Of a DNA stretch of 64,000 nt, positions 32,537 to 43,688 are shown one piece after another. The DNA comes from Ehretia macrophylla. Its lineage: Eukaryota; Streptophyta; Magnoliopsida; Boraginales; Ehretiaceae. Under the pieces are notes generated by a model. That model ran no database searches and was not told the origin of the DNA. It saw nothing but the letters and a program-made list of their open reading frames with translations. The stretch lies in assembly GCA_037974665.1 (NCBI GenBank), contig CM075771.1:15845425-15909424 (forward strand), written 5' to 3'. The translations under genes were made by a program, and so were the position numbers. Position 1 is the first letter of the stretch, and each line of letters starts with the position of its first letter.

Positions 32537-32655
32537 ATGTACGATCATACCAGCACTAATGCACTAGATCCAATAAGAATTCCGAAGTTAAGCGTGCTTG
32601 GGCGAGAGTAGTACTAGGATGGGTGACCCCTTGGGAAGTCCTCGTGTTACACCCC
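32537..32655 (+). rRNA. 5S rRNA gene copy B15, degenerate
   Basis: 119 nt, starts ATGTACGATCATACC. Carries the ordinary GAAGTTAAGCGTGCTTGG and an intact GGGCGAGAGTAGTACTAGG, and so interrupts the B12-B18 subtype run. Confidence 0.85.
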
Positions 32656-33068
32656 CCTTTTCATTTTGGTTTTTTGCCCCGTTCAGGCTTGCCAAGATGC
32701 TTTATCCATCACATTTCTATTAACGAGTCCCACGGCATCTTGGCCAAGACAACTTCACTTTGCATAGAGGCTAGGCCCGCAAACCGAGGGCGTGGTGCCT
32801 GTGACCAGGTCTCCTTTGCTCTGGTGCCCATAACTTTTGATCCGTAAGGAGTTATACGGCACACAGCATACCGTTCGAAAACTCTCTGGTAGCTCTACGA
32901 CGGAGGTTGCAATCCTGCTCGGCTGCGGCTGTTTTTGGTGCACAAAATCGAACATTATAATCAGTTTCAGGCCACTTTTCTTCTTTTTGCACTGTTTCTT
33001 CATCCCAGATCGTTCGTCGTGAGCCGCGAAAAGGACAACGCAGAAGGGCTTTGCTCTCTCAACATGAT

Positions 33069-33187
33069 GGGTGTGATCATACCATAACTAATGCACCAGA
33101 TCCTATTAGAACTACAAAGTTAAACGTGCTTGGGCGAGAGTAGTATTAGGATGGGTGACCCCCTAGGAAGTCCTCGTGTTGCACCCC
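33069..33187 (+). rRNA. 5S rRNA gene copy B16, degenerate (AAACG subtype)
   Basis: 119 nt, GGGTGTGATCATACC. GAACTACAAAGTTAAACG. TATTAGGATGGGTGACC. Upstream CGCAGAAGG. Confidence 0.85.
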
Positions 33188-33600
33188 CTTTTTCGTTCTG
33201 TTTTTCCGCCCCGTTCAGGCTTGCCAATATGCTTTACCCTTCACATTTCTAATATCGAGTCTCTTGGCATCTTGGGCAAGACAACTTTACTTCGTATAGA
33301 GGCTGGGACCGCAAACCGAGGGTGTGGGGCCTATGACCAGGTCTTCGTCGCTCCAGTGCCCATAACATTTTATCCGTAAAGAGTTATGCGGCGCACAGCA
33401 TACCGTTGGAAAGTTCTCTAATAGCTCTACGACGGAGGCAACAAGCCTGCTCGACTGCGCCTGTTTTTGGTGACCAAAATCGAACATTTTCATCAATTTC
33501 AGGCCATATTTCCTCTTTTAGCACTGTTTCTTCATCCCGGATCGTTCGTCGTGTGCCGCGGAAAGGACGACACAGAAGGGCTTTGCGCCCTCAACATGAC

Positions 33601-33719
33601 CGGTGCGATCATACTAGTACTAATGCACCAGATCCCATCAGAACTATGAAGTTAAACGTGCTTGGGCAAGAGTAGTACTAGGATTGGTGACCCCCTATGA
33701 AGTCCTCGTGTTGCACCCC
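33601..33719 (+). rRNA. 5S rRNA gene copy B17, degenerate (AAACG subtype)
   Basis: 119 nt, starts CGGTGCGATCATACTAG. GAACTATGAAGTTAAACG. GGATTGGTGACC. Upstream CACAGAAGG. Confidence 0.85.
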
Positions 33720-34132
33720 CATTTTCGTTCTATTTTTTCGGCCCGTTCAGGCTTGCCAATATGATTTATCCTTCACATTTCTAATATCGAGTCCCACAGA
33801 ATCTTGGGCAAGATAACTTCACTTCGCGTAGAGGTTGGGAACGCAAACTAAGGGCGTGGGGCCTGTGACAAGGTCTTCGTCGCTCCGGTACCCATAGCTT
33901 TTTATCCGTAAGGAGTTATGCGGCGCACAGCATACCATTGGAAAGCTCTCTAATAGCTCTACGATGGGGGTAGCATGTCTACTCGGCTACGCCTATTTTT
34001 GGAGCCCAAAATTGAACATTCTCATCAGTATCGGGCCACTTTTCCTCTTTTTGCATTGTTTCTACATCCCAGATCGTTCGCCGTGAGTCGCGAAAAGGAC
34101 GACACAGAAGGGCTTTGCACCCTCAACATGAC

Positions 34133-34251
34133 GGGTGCGATCATACCAGCACTAATGCACCAGATCCCATCAGAACTATGAAGTTAAACGTGCTTGGATG
34201 AGAGAAGTACTAGGATGGGTGACCCCCAGTGAAGTCCTCGTGTTGCACCCC
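34133..34251 (+). rRNA. 5S rRNA gene copy B18, degenerate (AAACG subtype)
   Basis: 119 nt, intact 5' end GGGTGCGATCATACCAGC. GAACTATGAAGTTAAACG. GGATGAGAGAAG intermediate element. Upstream CACAGAAGG. Confidence 0.85.
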
Positions 34252-34664
34252 CTTTTTCGTTTTGAATTTTTTTCCCCCTTCACTCTTTCCAACATACTTT
34301 ATCCATCACATTTCTATTATCGAGTCCCGCGGCATCTTGGGCTAGACAACTTCGCTTCACGTAGAGGCTGGGCCAGCAAACCGAGGGCGTAGGGCTTGTG
34401 ACCAGGCCTCCGTAGCTTCGGTGCCCATAACTTTTGATCCGTAAGGAGTTATGCGGTGCACAACATACCATTGGAAAGCTTTTTGAGAGCTCTAGGATGG
34501 GGGCGGCAAGCATGCTCGGCTGAACCTCTTTTCGGAGCCGAAAACTGAATATTTTCATCAGTTTCGGGAAACTTATCTCCTTTTTGCGCTGTTTCATCGT
34601 CTGGATCATTGGTCGTGAGCTGCGAAAAGGACGACACATAAGGGCTTTATGCCTTCAACATGAC

Positions 34665-34783
34665 GGGTACGTTCATAACTGCACTAATGCACTAGATCCC
34701 ATCAGAACTTTGAAGTTAAGCGCTCTTGGGCGAGAGTAGTACTATGATGGGTGACCCCGTGGGAAGTCCTCGTGTTGCACCCC
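34665..34783 (+). rRNA. 5S rRNA gene copy B19, degenerate
   Basis: 119 nt, GGGTACGTTCATAAC. GTTAAGCGCTCTTGG. TACTATGATGGGTGACC. Confidence 0.85.
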
Positions 34784-35196
34784 CCCTTTTCATTTTGTTT
34801 TTTGCCCCGTTCAGGTTTGCCAAGATGCTTTATCCATCACATTCCTATTATCGAGTCCTACGGCATCTTGGGCAAGACAACTTCGCTCCTTGTAAAGGTC
34901 GATATAGCAAACCGAGGGTGTAGGGCCTCTGACCAGATCTCCATCGCTCCAGTGCCCATAACTTTTGATCCTTAAGGAGTTATGCGGCGCACAACATTCC
35001 GTTGGAAGGCTGTCTGAGATCTCTACAATGGGGGCAACAAGCCTGCTCTACTGCGCTGATTTTCTGAGCCCAAAATCGAACATTTTCAATGGTTTCGGGC
35101 CACTTGTCTTCTTTTTACGTTGTTTCTTCGTCCCAGATCGTTCGTCGTGAGCCGCGAAAAGAATATTACATAATGGCTTTGCGCCCTCAACATGAT

Positions 35197-35315
35197 GGGT
35201 GCGATCATACCAGCACTAATACACCGGATCCCATCAGAACTCCGAAATTAAGTGTGCTTGGACGAGAGTAGTACTAGGATGGGTGACCCCCTAGGAAGTC
35301 CTCGTGTTGCACCAC
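35197..35315 (+). rRNA. 5S rRNA gene copy B20, degenerate
   Basis: 119 nt, intact 5' half (GGGTGCGATCATACCAGC). GAAATTAAGTGTGC and GGACGAGAG. 3' end GTTGCACCAC. Confidence 0.86.
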
Positions 35316-35696
35316 TTTTTTCATTTTTTTTTTGCCCCATTCAGGCTTACCAAGATGCTTTGTCCATCACATTTCTATTATCGAGTCCCACGACATCTTG
35401 GGCAAGACAATTTCACTTCCCGTATAGGCTGGGTCCGCAAACTGAGGGCGTGGGGCTTGTGACCAGGTCTTCGTCGTTTCGGTTCCCATAACTTTTGATC
35501 CGTAAAAAGTTATGTGGTGTACAACATACCGTTGTGAAGCTTTCTGTGAGCTCTACGATGGGGGCAGCAAGCCTGCTCAACTGCACCTAGTTTCAGATCC
35601 CAAAATCGAACAATTTCGTCAGTTTCGGTCAGTTTTCTTCTTTTTGTGTTGTTTCTTCGTCCAAGATCATTCGTCATAAGCCACGAAAAGGATTTT

Positions 35697-35725
35697 ACAT
35701 AAGGGCTTTGCGCCCTCAAAATGAC
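35697..35725 (+). promoter_or_regulatory. Pol III upstream element of a representative 5S copy (B21)
   Basis: The 30 nt before the gene read ACATAAGGGCTTTGC then GCCCTCAAAATGAC. Plant 5S genes usually have a TATA-like box near -28, GC near -12 and C at -1. Here CATAAG sits at about -28, GC falls at about -14 and the -1 base is C. AGGGC-TTTGC-GCCCT forms a perfect 5-bp inverted repeat. The arrangement recurs in almost all family B units and, with a weaker stem, in family A. Confidence 0.6.
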
Positions 35726-35844
35726 GGGTGCGATCATACCAGCACTAATGCACAGGATCCCATCAGAACTCCGAACATAAGCGTCCTTGGGCGAGAGTAG
35801 TACTAGGATGGGTGACCCCCTGGGAAGTCCTCGTGTTGCACCAC
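35726..35844 (+). rRNA. 5S rRNA gene copy B21, near consensus
   Basis: One of the best-kept copies: GGGTGCGATCATACCAGC, GGGCGAGAGTAGTACTAGG and ATGGGTGACCCCCTGGG are all consensus. Visible changes are CACAGG for CACCGG, GAACATAAG in the A box, GTCCTTGG, and ACCACC at the end. Confidence 0.88.
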
Positions 35845-35865
35845 CCTTTTCGTTTTGTATTTTCG
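35845..35865 (+). terminator. Pol III T-run terminator of a representative 5S copy (B21)
   Basis: Immediately after the gene, T4 runs appear (CTTTTCGTTTTGTATTTTCG). Every 5S unit is followed within about 5-10 nt by one or more runs of four or more T, the normal Pol III stop. Confidence 0.6.
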
Positions 35866-36256
35866 CCCCGTTCAGGCTTGGCAAGTTACTTTATCCATCA
35901 CATTTATATTATCGAGTCATAAGGCATCTTGAGCAAGACAACTTCGCTTCGTATAGAGGCTGGGCCCACAAACCGTGGGCGTAGGGCCTGTGACCAGGTC
36001 CCCGTCGCTCCGATGCCCATAACTTTTGATCCGAATGAGTTATGCGGCGCACAACATACCATTGGAAAGCTCTCTGAGAGCTCTATGACGGAGGCCGCAT
36101 GCTTGCTCAGCTGCGCCTATTTTTAGATCCTAAAATCGAACATTTTCATTAGTTTTGGGCCACATTTCTTCTTTTTGCATTGTTTCTTTGTCCCGTATCG
36201 TTCGTCGGGAGCCACGAAATGGACGACAAATAAGGGCTTTGTGCCCTCAACATGAC

Positions 36257-36375
36257 GGGTGCGATCATACCAACATTAATGCTCCGGATCCCATCAGAAC
36301 TACAAAGTAAAGTATGCTTGGACAAGAGTAGTACAAGGATGTGTGACCCCCTGGGAAGCCCTCGTGTTGCACCCC
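36257..36375 (+). rRNA. 5S rRNA gene copy B22, degenerate
   Basis: 119 nt, GGGTGCGATCATACCAAC. ACAAAGTAAAGTATGC in the A box. GTACAAGGATGTGTGACC. Confidence 0.85.
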
Positions 36376-36790
36376 CCCTTTTGGTTTTGTTTTTTTGCCC
36401 TGTTCACACTTGCCAAGATGCTTTATCCATCACATTTCTATTATCGAGTCCCACGGCATCTTTGGCAAGACAACTTTACTTCGCGTAGAGGCTGTGATTG
36501 CAAACCGAGGGCGTGGGGCCTGTGACCAGGTCTCCGTCACTCCGGTTCCCATAACTTTTGATCCGTAAGGAGTTATGTGGTGCACAACATACCGTTGTAA
36601 AGCTTTCTGTGAGCTCTACGATGGGGGTAGCAAGCCTGCTCGACTGCACCTATTTTCGGAGCCTAAAATGGAATAATTTTCATCAGTTTCTGTCCACTTT
36701 TCTTATTTTTGCACTGTTTCTTTGTCCCAGATCGTTTGTCGGGAGCAGCGAAAAGGACGTCACAAATTGGCTGTGCACCCTTAGCACGAC

Positions 36791-36909
36791 GTGTGCGATC
36801 ATACCTACACTAACGTACCAGATCCCATCAAAACTCTGAAGTTAAGCGTGCTTGGGCGAGAGTAGTACTAGGACAAGTGACCCCTTGAGAAGTCCTCGGG
36901 TGGAACCCC
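36791..36909 (+). rRNA. 5S rRNA gene copy B23, degenerate
   Basis: 119 nt, starts GTGTGCGATCATACC. GGACAAGTGACC in box C, and 3' end CGGGTGGAACCCCC. Confidence 0.85.
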
Positions 36910-37323
36910 CTTTTTGTTTTGTTTTTCTGCCCCGTTCAGGCTTGCCAAGATACTTTATCCATCACATTTCTTTTATCGAGGTCCACGGCATCTTGGGCAA
37001 GGCAACTTCACTTCGTGTAGAGGCTGGGACCGCAAACCGATGGCGTGGGGCTTGTAAACAAGTCTCCATCGCTCCGGTGCCCATAACTTTTGATCCGTAA
37101 GGAGTTATACGGCACATAGCATACTGTTGGAATGCTCTTTCGAGAGCTCTACGATGGGGCCAGCAAGCCTACTCAATTACGCCTATTTTTGGAGCCCAAA
37201 ATAGAACATTTTAATTAGTTTTGGGCCACTTTTCTTTTTTTTTGTGCTGTTTCTTCATCCCGAATCGTTCGTCGTGAGCCGCAAAAAGGACGATACATAA
37301 GGGCTTTGCGTCCTCAACATGAC

Positions 37324-37442
37324 GGTTGCGATCATATCATCACTAAATCTACGGATCCCATCGAAACTTCGAAGTGAAGCGTGCTTGGGCGAGAGTAGCA
37401 CTACGATGGGTGACCACCTAGGAAGTCCTCGTGTTGCACCCC
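37324..37442 (+). rRNA. 5S rRNA gene copy B24, degenerate
   Basis: 119 nt, GGTTGCGATCATATCATC. GAAGTGAAGCGTGC. TAGCACTACGATGGGTGACC. Confidence 0.85.
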
Positions 37443-37855
37443 TCTTTTCGTTTTATTTTTGTGCCTCGTTCAGGCTTGGCAAGATGCTTTAAACATCACA
37501 TTTCTATTATAGAGTCCCACGACATCTTGGGTAAGACAACTTCACTACGCTTAGAGGCTGGAACCGCAAACCGAGGGCGTGGGGCTTGTGACTAGGTCTC
37601 CGTCGCTCCGATGCCCATAACTTTTGATTCGTAAGTAGTTATGTAGTGCACAGCATATCGTTGGGAAGCTTTCCAAGAGCTTTACGATGGGGTCAGGAAT
37701 CCTGCTCGGCTGAGCTTATTTTTGGAGTCCAAAATCGAATATTTTCATCAATTTCAGGCTACTTTTCATCTTTTTGCACGTTTTCTTCGTCCCGGATCGT
37801 TAGTCATGAGCTGCGAAAACGACGACACATAAGGGCTTTGCGCCCTCAAAATGAC

Positions 37856-37974
37856 GGGTGCGATCTTACTAGCACTAATGCACTGGATCCCATCAGAACT
37901 CCGAAGTTAAGTGTGCTTGGGCGAGAGTAGTACTAGGATGGGTGACCCCCTTGGAAGTCCTCGTGATGCACCCC
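37856..37974 (+). rRNA. 5S rRNA gene copy B25, near consensus
   Basis: 119 nt. Intact internal promoter (GGGCGAGAGTAGTACTAGG, ATGGGTGACCCCC). Changes GATCTTACTAGC, GTTAAGTGTGC and CGTGATGCACC. Confidence 0.87.
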
Positions 37975-38388
37975 CCTTTTCGTTTTGTTTTTTTGCCCCG
38001 TTCAGGCATGCCAAGATTCTTTATCCATCACATTTTTGTTATAGAGTCCCATGGCATCTTAGGCATGACAACTTTATTTCGCGTTGATGCTGGGACTGCG
38101 AACCGAGGGCGTAGTGCTTGGGACTAGATCTCCGTCGCTCCAGTGCCCTTGACTTTGGATCCGTAATGAGTTATGCGGCGCACAGCATACCGTTGGAAAA
38201 GTCTCTGAGAGCTCTACGACGGGGGCAGCAAGCCCGCTACACTGCGCCAATTTTTGTGAGCCCAAAATTGAACATTTTTATTAGTTTCGGGTCACTTTTC
38301 TTCTTTCTGCCCTGTTTCTTCGTCCCCGATCGTTCGACTTGACCGTCGAAAAGTACGACACATAAGGGTTTTGCAACCTCAACATGAC

Positions 38389-38507
38389 GGGTGCAATCAT
38401 ACCAGCACTAATACACCAGATCCCATAAGAACTCTGAAGTTAAGCGTGCTTCGGCGAGAGTGGTAATAGGATGGGTGACCCCCTGGGAAGTCCTCGTGTT
38501 GCACCCA
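38389..38507 (+). rRNA. 5S rRNA gene copy B26, degenerate
   Basis: 119 nt, GGGTGCAATCATACCAGC. TTCGGCGAGAGTGGTAATAGG in the intermediate region. Confidence 0.85.
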
Positions 38508-38919
38508 CCCTTTTCGTTTTGTTTTTTGCCTTGTTCAGGCTTGCCAAGATGCTTTATCTATCACATTTCTATTATCGTGTTCCACGGCATCTTTGGCAAG
38601 ACAACTTCACTTCGCATAGAGGCTGGGACCGTAAACCGAGGGCGTGGGGCCTGTGACTAGGTCTCTGTCACTTCGGTGCCTATAACTTTTGATCCATAAG
38701 GAGTTATGTGGCGTACAACATACCATTGGAAAGCTCTCTGGGAGCCCTATGATGGGGCAGCAAGGTTGCTCGTCTGCGCTTGTGCTCGGAGCGCAAAATC
38801 AAACATTTTCATATGTTTTAGGGCATTTTTCTTCTTTTTGCGCTGTTTCTTCGACCCGGATTGGTCGTCGTGAGACGCGAAATGGACAAAACATAAGGGC
38901 TTTGCGCACTCAACATGAC

Positions 38920-39038
38920 GGGTGCGATCATACTAGCACTAATGCACCGGATCCCATCAGAACTACAAAGTTAAGCATTCTTGGGCGAGTATAGTACTAG
39001 GATAGGTGACCCCCTAGGAAGTCCTCGTGTTGAACCCC
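38920..39038 (+). rRNA. 5S rRNA gene copy B27, degenerate
   Basis: 119 nt, GGGTGCGATCATACTAGC. GAACTACAAAGTTAAGCATTC. GCGAGTATAG. 3' end TGTTGAACCCC. Confidence 0.85.
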
Positions 39039-39430
39039 TCTTTTCATTTTGTTTTTTTGCCCCGTTCAAGCTTACCAAGATGCTTTATCCACCACATTTC
39101 TATTATCGACTCCCACGGCTTCTTGGGCAAGACAACTTCACTTCGCGTAGAGGCTAAGACCGCAAACCGAGGGCGTGGGGCCTGTGACCAGGTCTCCGTC
39201 GCTCCTATGGCCATAACTTTTGATCCGTAAAGAATTATGCAGTGCACAGCATACTGTTGGAAAGCTTTCTGAGAGCTCTACGATAGGGGCAGCATGCCTG
39301 CTCTGCTGCACCTATTTTCAGAGCCTAAAATTGAACATTTTATTCTTTTTGTGCTATTTCTTCATCCACGATCATTCGTCGTGAGCCTCTAAAAGGACAA
39401 CACATAAGGGCTTTGCACCCTCAACATGAC

Positions 39431-39549
39431 GGGTGCGATCATACCAGCACTAATACACTTGGTTCCATCCGAACTCCGTAGTTAAGTGTGCTTGGGCGAG
39501 AGTAGTACTAGGATGGGTGACCCCCTGGGAAGTCCTCATGTTGCACCCC
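39431..39549 (+). rRNA. 5S rRNA gene copy B28, degenerate
   Basis: 119 nt, 5' end and internal promoter consensus, but ACACTTGGTTCCATCC in positions 25-40. Last copy before the solo LTR at 39893. Confidence 0.86.
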
Positions 39550-39892
39550 TTTTTTCATTTTGTTTTTTTGCCCTTTTCAGATTTGCCAAGATGCTTTATC
39601 CATCACATTTCTACTATTGAGTCGCACTGCATCTTGGGCAAGATAACTTCACTTCGCGTAAAGGCTGGGAACGCAAACCGAGGGCGTGGGGCCTGTGAGC
39701 AAGTCTCAGTCATTTCGGTGCCCATAACTTTTGATCCATAAGAAGTTATGCGGCGCACAGCATACCGTTGGAAAGCTCTCTGGGAGCTCTATGATGAGAA
39801 CGACAAGCTTGCTCGGCTGGGCCTGTTTTTGGAGCCCAAAATTGAACATTTTCTTCTTTTTGCGCTGTTTCTTCGTCCAAAATCGTTCGTCG

Positions 39893-42800
39893 TGTCACGC
39901 CCCAACCCAACCTATAGAGGTTAGACTAGGGTGTGATCTAATCGTTCATGTTCTTTCACGACTATAACCGGTTGACTAAGGTTAAGCTTATCTGTTAAAC
40001 TAGTACTCCAAAATTTTTTGGAAAACCGGCAGCGTAACGGGTGTAATTAGGCTCTTTAGTTTAACCTAATTCTCTAAACGCCTCAAAACCTTCAATCTCA
40101 AATTTGATTCCAACTAAGATTACTATTTATCGCCAATTGATATGTTTACTATTTATCTCAAAGTCTCGTTTAATTAACACCTAAAATGGTAACTATGTCC
40201 CGTTTATTTGTTAATTCCTGTTATACAAGTGTCTGTTATCCCTTAGCCTACTAATGAGTACCTGCTTAAGATTGGATAGATTCATTTCACTTGGCTTTTT
40301 GCCTATTACTTCATAAGCCTATAGTAGCTACTAATCAAAGTGGTGATAGAAAAATGACCAAAAGATTGTCTGTCTAGCTATAATCAGTACAAACCAAAAT
40401 TAGACCCCAAATTACAACGGGGATCATTTACAATAACAATGATAAACAACATAAGAGATAGTCTTCAAAACAAACATATTGTTCACAAAAATAGCCACAT
40501 TCAAGTAAGGCACGTAGGGCAGGCAATCACTCCAAGGAGTCATCAATAGGCACGTTATCCTCGGGTACCTGTTCCTGATCTTCTTCACCTGTGATGATAA
40601 AAGAGGGTGAGTCCTTATGAACTCAGCGAGGGGGAACGAGAAATATGTTTTGAAACTCTTTTCCGGTTAAACTTTATAAAAACCCCTTTTTGAAAGCATG
40701 ACGTATAACACAAGTAAATTTATAACATAATATGAATGTAAAAGAACACATTTACCCGTCTTTCCTCCCCGAGGTCCTCTAGGAACCAAGCGAGAGTACT
40801 TAAACACATAGTGAAAAGGATACGGTGAGCTTTTGCTCTCAATTCATTTTCGATAGCAATTGTGCGGCTGACTTCAATTATCCACTTATCGCTCCCAATT
40901 GGGTGTACTCCGGATGTACCCCGAAATCCTACGACCCAACTCTCCGAGGGTGGAATGCCAAGCGAGAGAGGGAATTGGACCATGGTAGTCACGGGAGCAC
41001 CGGTAAGCCCTATGCCACCCGGCGTTCGTGAAATGCTGCCATGCCACAATGAAAGGTTGTAACCTTGTATACATTGAACATTTATACCATTTAACAATTC
41101 ACATTAGGAGGACAACAAAGTAGGTTGCCTCCGAGCAATTTCAAGATCACATATTGCCAAGTAAACGAATGAGGCATGCTTAACATGAATTTTCACTTTG
41201 TAAAACATGTAGAGTCATCTGAACATTAAACAAGCAGCTGAGTGACACATATAAATCAAATCATATAACTTATTTTGGGGTTCACGTATAAAGTATTAAC
41301 ATTATTCAAGCATGCAACGCCATTTATACGAGACCGGATGCAAGAATAGCTCACTTAGCAACATGCAATCATCGAAAATCATATTTAGAGCTATAGGGAC
41401 AACTATGGGCAGCCTATTAACCACACAATTTGACACATTTAACCAATAGGTCATCTCTTAACAAAAGTCATAAGCGTTAGGGTCTCAATTCCATGCTTAA
41501 ACGTGAGATTAAACAAGCCATTCATCAATTAATGATTCCAAGCCATACATCAATCAAATTAAGCAACCTCAATCAACCACAACAGTACATACAACATCCA
41601 AGTACCACAATTCCAATCATTCAATACCCCAAGCAAGGTCTCAACATGATTCTAAGCACATCACTAAACAAAACCCTCACTGCAATAGTCTGTTTTCCCA
41701 CATTCGATTAGACAAGCAAAAAATCTCCAATTCCAGTGAACCTAGTGTCAATTTGAAGCTTAATGAGTGATTTAAATCTAGGAACAAACCTCGCATCATT
41801 TGGAGTTCGGGCTTAGGAGTTATGACCAAAACCGTGAGACTACGCAAAACTGTCCAGTTTTAGACACATTACGATTTTTGCTATTTTTGAGGGTCTTAGA
41901 GTCATAATTGGCTTTGGTATATTTCTGACAAAAATGTCTGGAACTGAAAAATATATAACTCTACCAATTTTCATACATTTTGGACATTATTTGCTAGGCC
42001 AAAACAACTTCGTTCTACAAGGTCAGAAGGCTGCCAGATTCTACTTCAAATTTCCAATTTTTCCAGATTTAGATACCTTTCGCTGTTTTTCCATTTTGGA
42101 GACCTTAGAGTCAAAATTGGCCTTGGCCTATGTCTATGAAAAATGCTCAGAACTGGCAAGACTGGTCATCTACCAATTGTCACTCATTTACAACATCATT
42201 TAGTAGGCCAAATGCACTTCACTCTACCAAGTCAAAAATCTACCAACTACTCGATTATTACCTATCTTCAAGTTCTAGCCAAAAATCTAGCCATGCATGG
42301 TCATATAAGCTCATATACACACATATACAACAACTACAGAGGTAAATATAGTCATATGAAGGCATGCATGTGAATTTTGAAAGCTTTTAGAAGAGTTTAA
42401 CCCTCACCTTAGCAAGTGAATAGATGAAGATGCACAAATGGTCTTCAAAATGCACAAAAGGATCTTCTTTCCTTGCTTGGCCGAGAGATAGCTTGTTGTT
42501 CTTTGATTTCTTAGCTTAATTAGCATCTTCTTAGTGTGTGCATGTGATTAGAACAAAAGGAAATGAAAGAAAGCTATCACAACATACCTAAAGCCAAGAA
42601 TGAAGAGTTTTTGTGAGCTTGCATGTGTTTTTCTTGCTTTGCTTGCTATGGTTGAGTTCCTTAGAGTCTTTTAGAGCTTAGGTGAGCTTTAGAATATGAG
42701 CTTGAGCTATGGAGCTTAAGGATGTAGCCAAGGCCGAGAGAGAGAGAGAAAATGAGAAAATGCGAGTTTGAGAGAAAGAAATGATATGTTTGTGCATGTG

Positions 42801-43515
42801 GTCGGCCCTAGGCTTGCAAAAACTGAATTTGTGTCATATTTTGGAGCATGTTTGAATTGTTTGGCATGCTTGGTGATGTGGCCGAGAATGTGGAGCATGG
42901 TGGTTAATAAAATAATGCTTTGGTGTATGGAAAAGATATGACAATGTGTAAGATTGTGTCTTAACATGCATGACTAAGTTATATTGTTCAAATTTTTGCT
43001 CAAGGACAAGGTATGGTCGGCCAAGTGATGTTAAATTCTGAATTTTTGTCTTGTTTTAGGAATAATTTATTGTAGGTTGATGTGGTATTCTAGGTGCATA
43101 GGTTTTGCAAAAGGAATAAAGAATAAAGAATAAGAATGTTTAGTGCTTAGTGAAATTTTGTCCTCTAGTGCATGAATAAGAATGTTTAGTGCTTAGTGAA
43201 ATTTTGTCTTCTAGTGCATTGACTTAGGATTAGAATATTAATTAGTGGAGTTTGTAGGATTATTCTATAGTCTAGTGCTTCGAGTAGAATGTTTTCTTGA
43301 TTAGCGTGTAGGCACGTTTTCCTAGGTCTAGGGCACGCACTATGAGATAAGGCATGAAGTACGAGACGAATGCACGTATTCCAAGTAAATGCACGCAACT
43401 CTAAATGAATGCACATAAATCAAGACACGATTCTTACACCTAGGTCAAGGCATGCAATTCAAGGTTAGGACATACGAAACGAGGTATCGCACACAAATTG
43501 AGGTTGGGCCTCACA
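39893..43515 (-). mobile_element. Solo LTR of chromovirus family, 3623 bp
   Basis: Read on the + strand it starts TGTCACGCCCCAACCC and ends TTGGGCCTCACA, the reverse complement of the LTR ends at 20105-24510. A perfect 5-bp target duplication CGTCG flanks it (39888-39892 and 43516-43520), in the family B spacer block TTCGTCGTGAGCC. It contains no primer site, polypurine tract or pol, hence a solo LTR. It is more diverged from the LTR pair of the 51245 element than those are from each other. Two copies of the ~208-bp internal repeat (about 41850-42200), a GA-rich tract near 42735 and a short ACGT-rich end (about 43305-43500) are present. Confidence 0.9.
43128..43219. repeat. 46-bp tandem duplication in solo LTR
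   Basis: GAATAAGAATGTTTAGTGC starts at 43128 and again at 43174. The two 46-bp copies differ by a C/T in GTCCTCTAG versus GTCTTCTAG. It is not duplicated in the other LTRs. Confidence 0.9.
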
Positions 43516-43569
43516 CGTCGTGAGCCTCGAAAAGGACAACACATGAGGGCTTTGCGCCCTCAACAAGAC

Positions 43570-43688
43570 GGGTGCGATCATACCAGCATTAATACACCGG
43601 ATCCCATCAGAATTCCGAAGTTAAGCGTGCTTGGGCATGAGTAGTAGTAGGATGGGTGACCCCCTAGGAAGTCCTCATGTTGCACCCC
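43570..43688 (+). rRNA. 5S rRNA gene copy B29, degenerate
   Basis: 119 nt, 5' end GGGTGCGATCATACCAGC. GGGCATGAGTAGTAGTAGG in the intermediate region. Confidence 0.86.

Larger units (their letters stand above)
24714..39892 (+). repeat. 5S rDNA tandem array, family B, first segment
   Basis: Twenty-eight full-length 5S copies (25127 to 39431), spaced 508-534 bp and mostly 531-533 bp. The family B spacer (about 412 bp) runs: TTTTCGTTTTGTTTTTTTGCC terminator-like T-runs, CCCGTTCAGGCTTGCCAAG, ATTATCGAGTCCCACGGC, GGGACCGCAAACCGAGGGCG, CATAACTTTTGATCCGTAAG, AGCTCTCTGAGAGCTCTACG, GTTTCTTCGTCCCGGATCG, TTCGTCGTGAGCCGCGAAAA, then CACATAAGGGCTTTGCGCCC before the gene. The family A-specific 150 bp is absent. 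Subtypes include an alternating pair around 30.9-33.7 kb. The solo LTR at 39893 ends this segment. Confidence 0.94.

Noticed and set aside
3244..39892. CRISPR-like regular repeats
   Set aside because: Repeat units are long, plant-type, and contain 5S genes; there are no short repeats with unique spacers and no cas genes.
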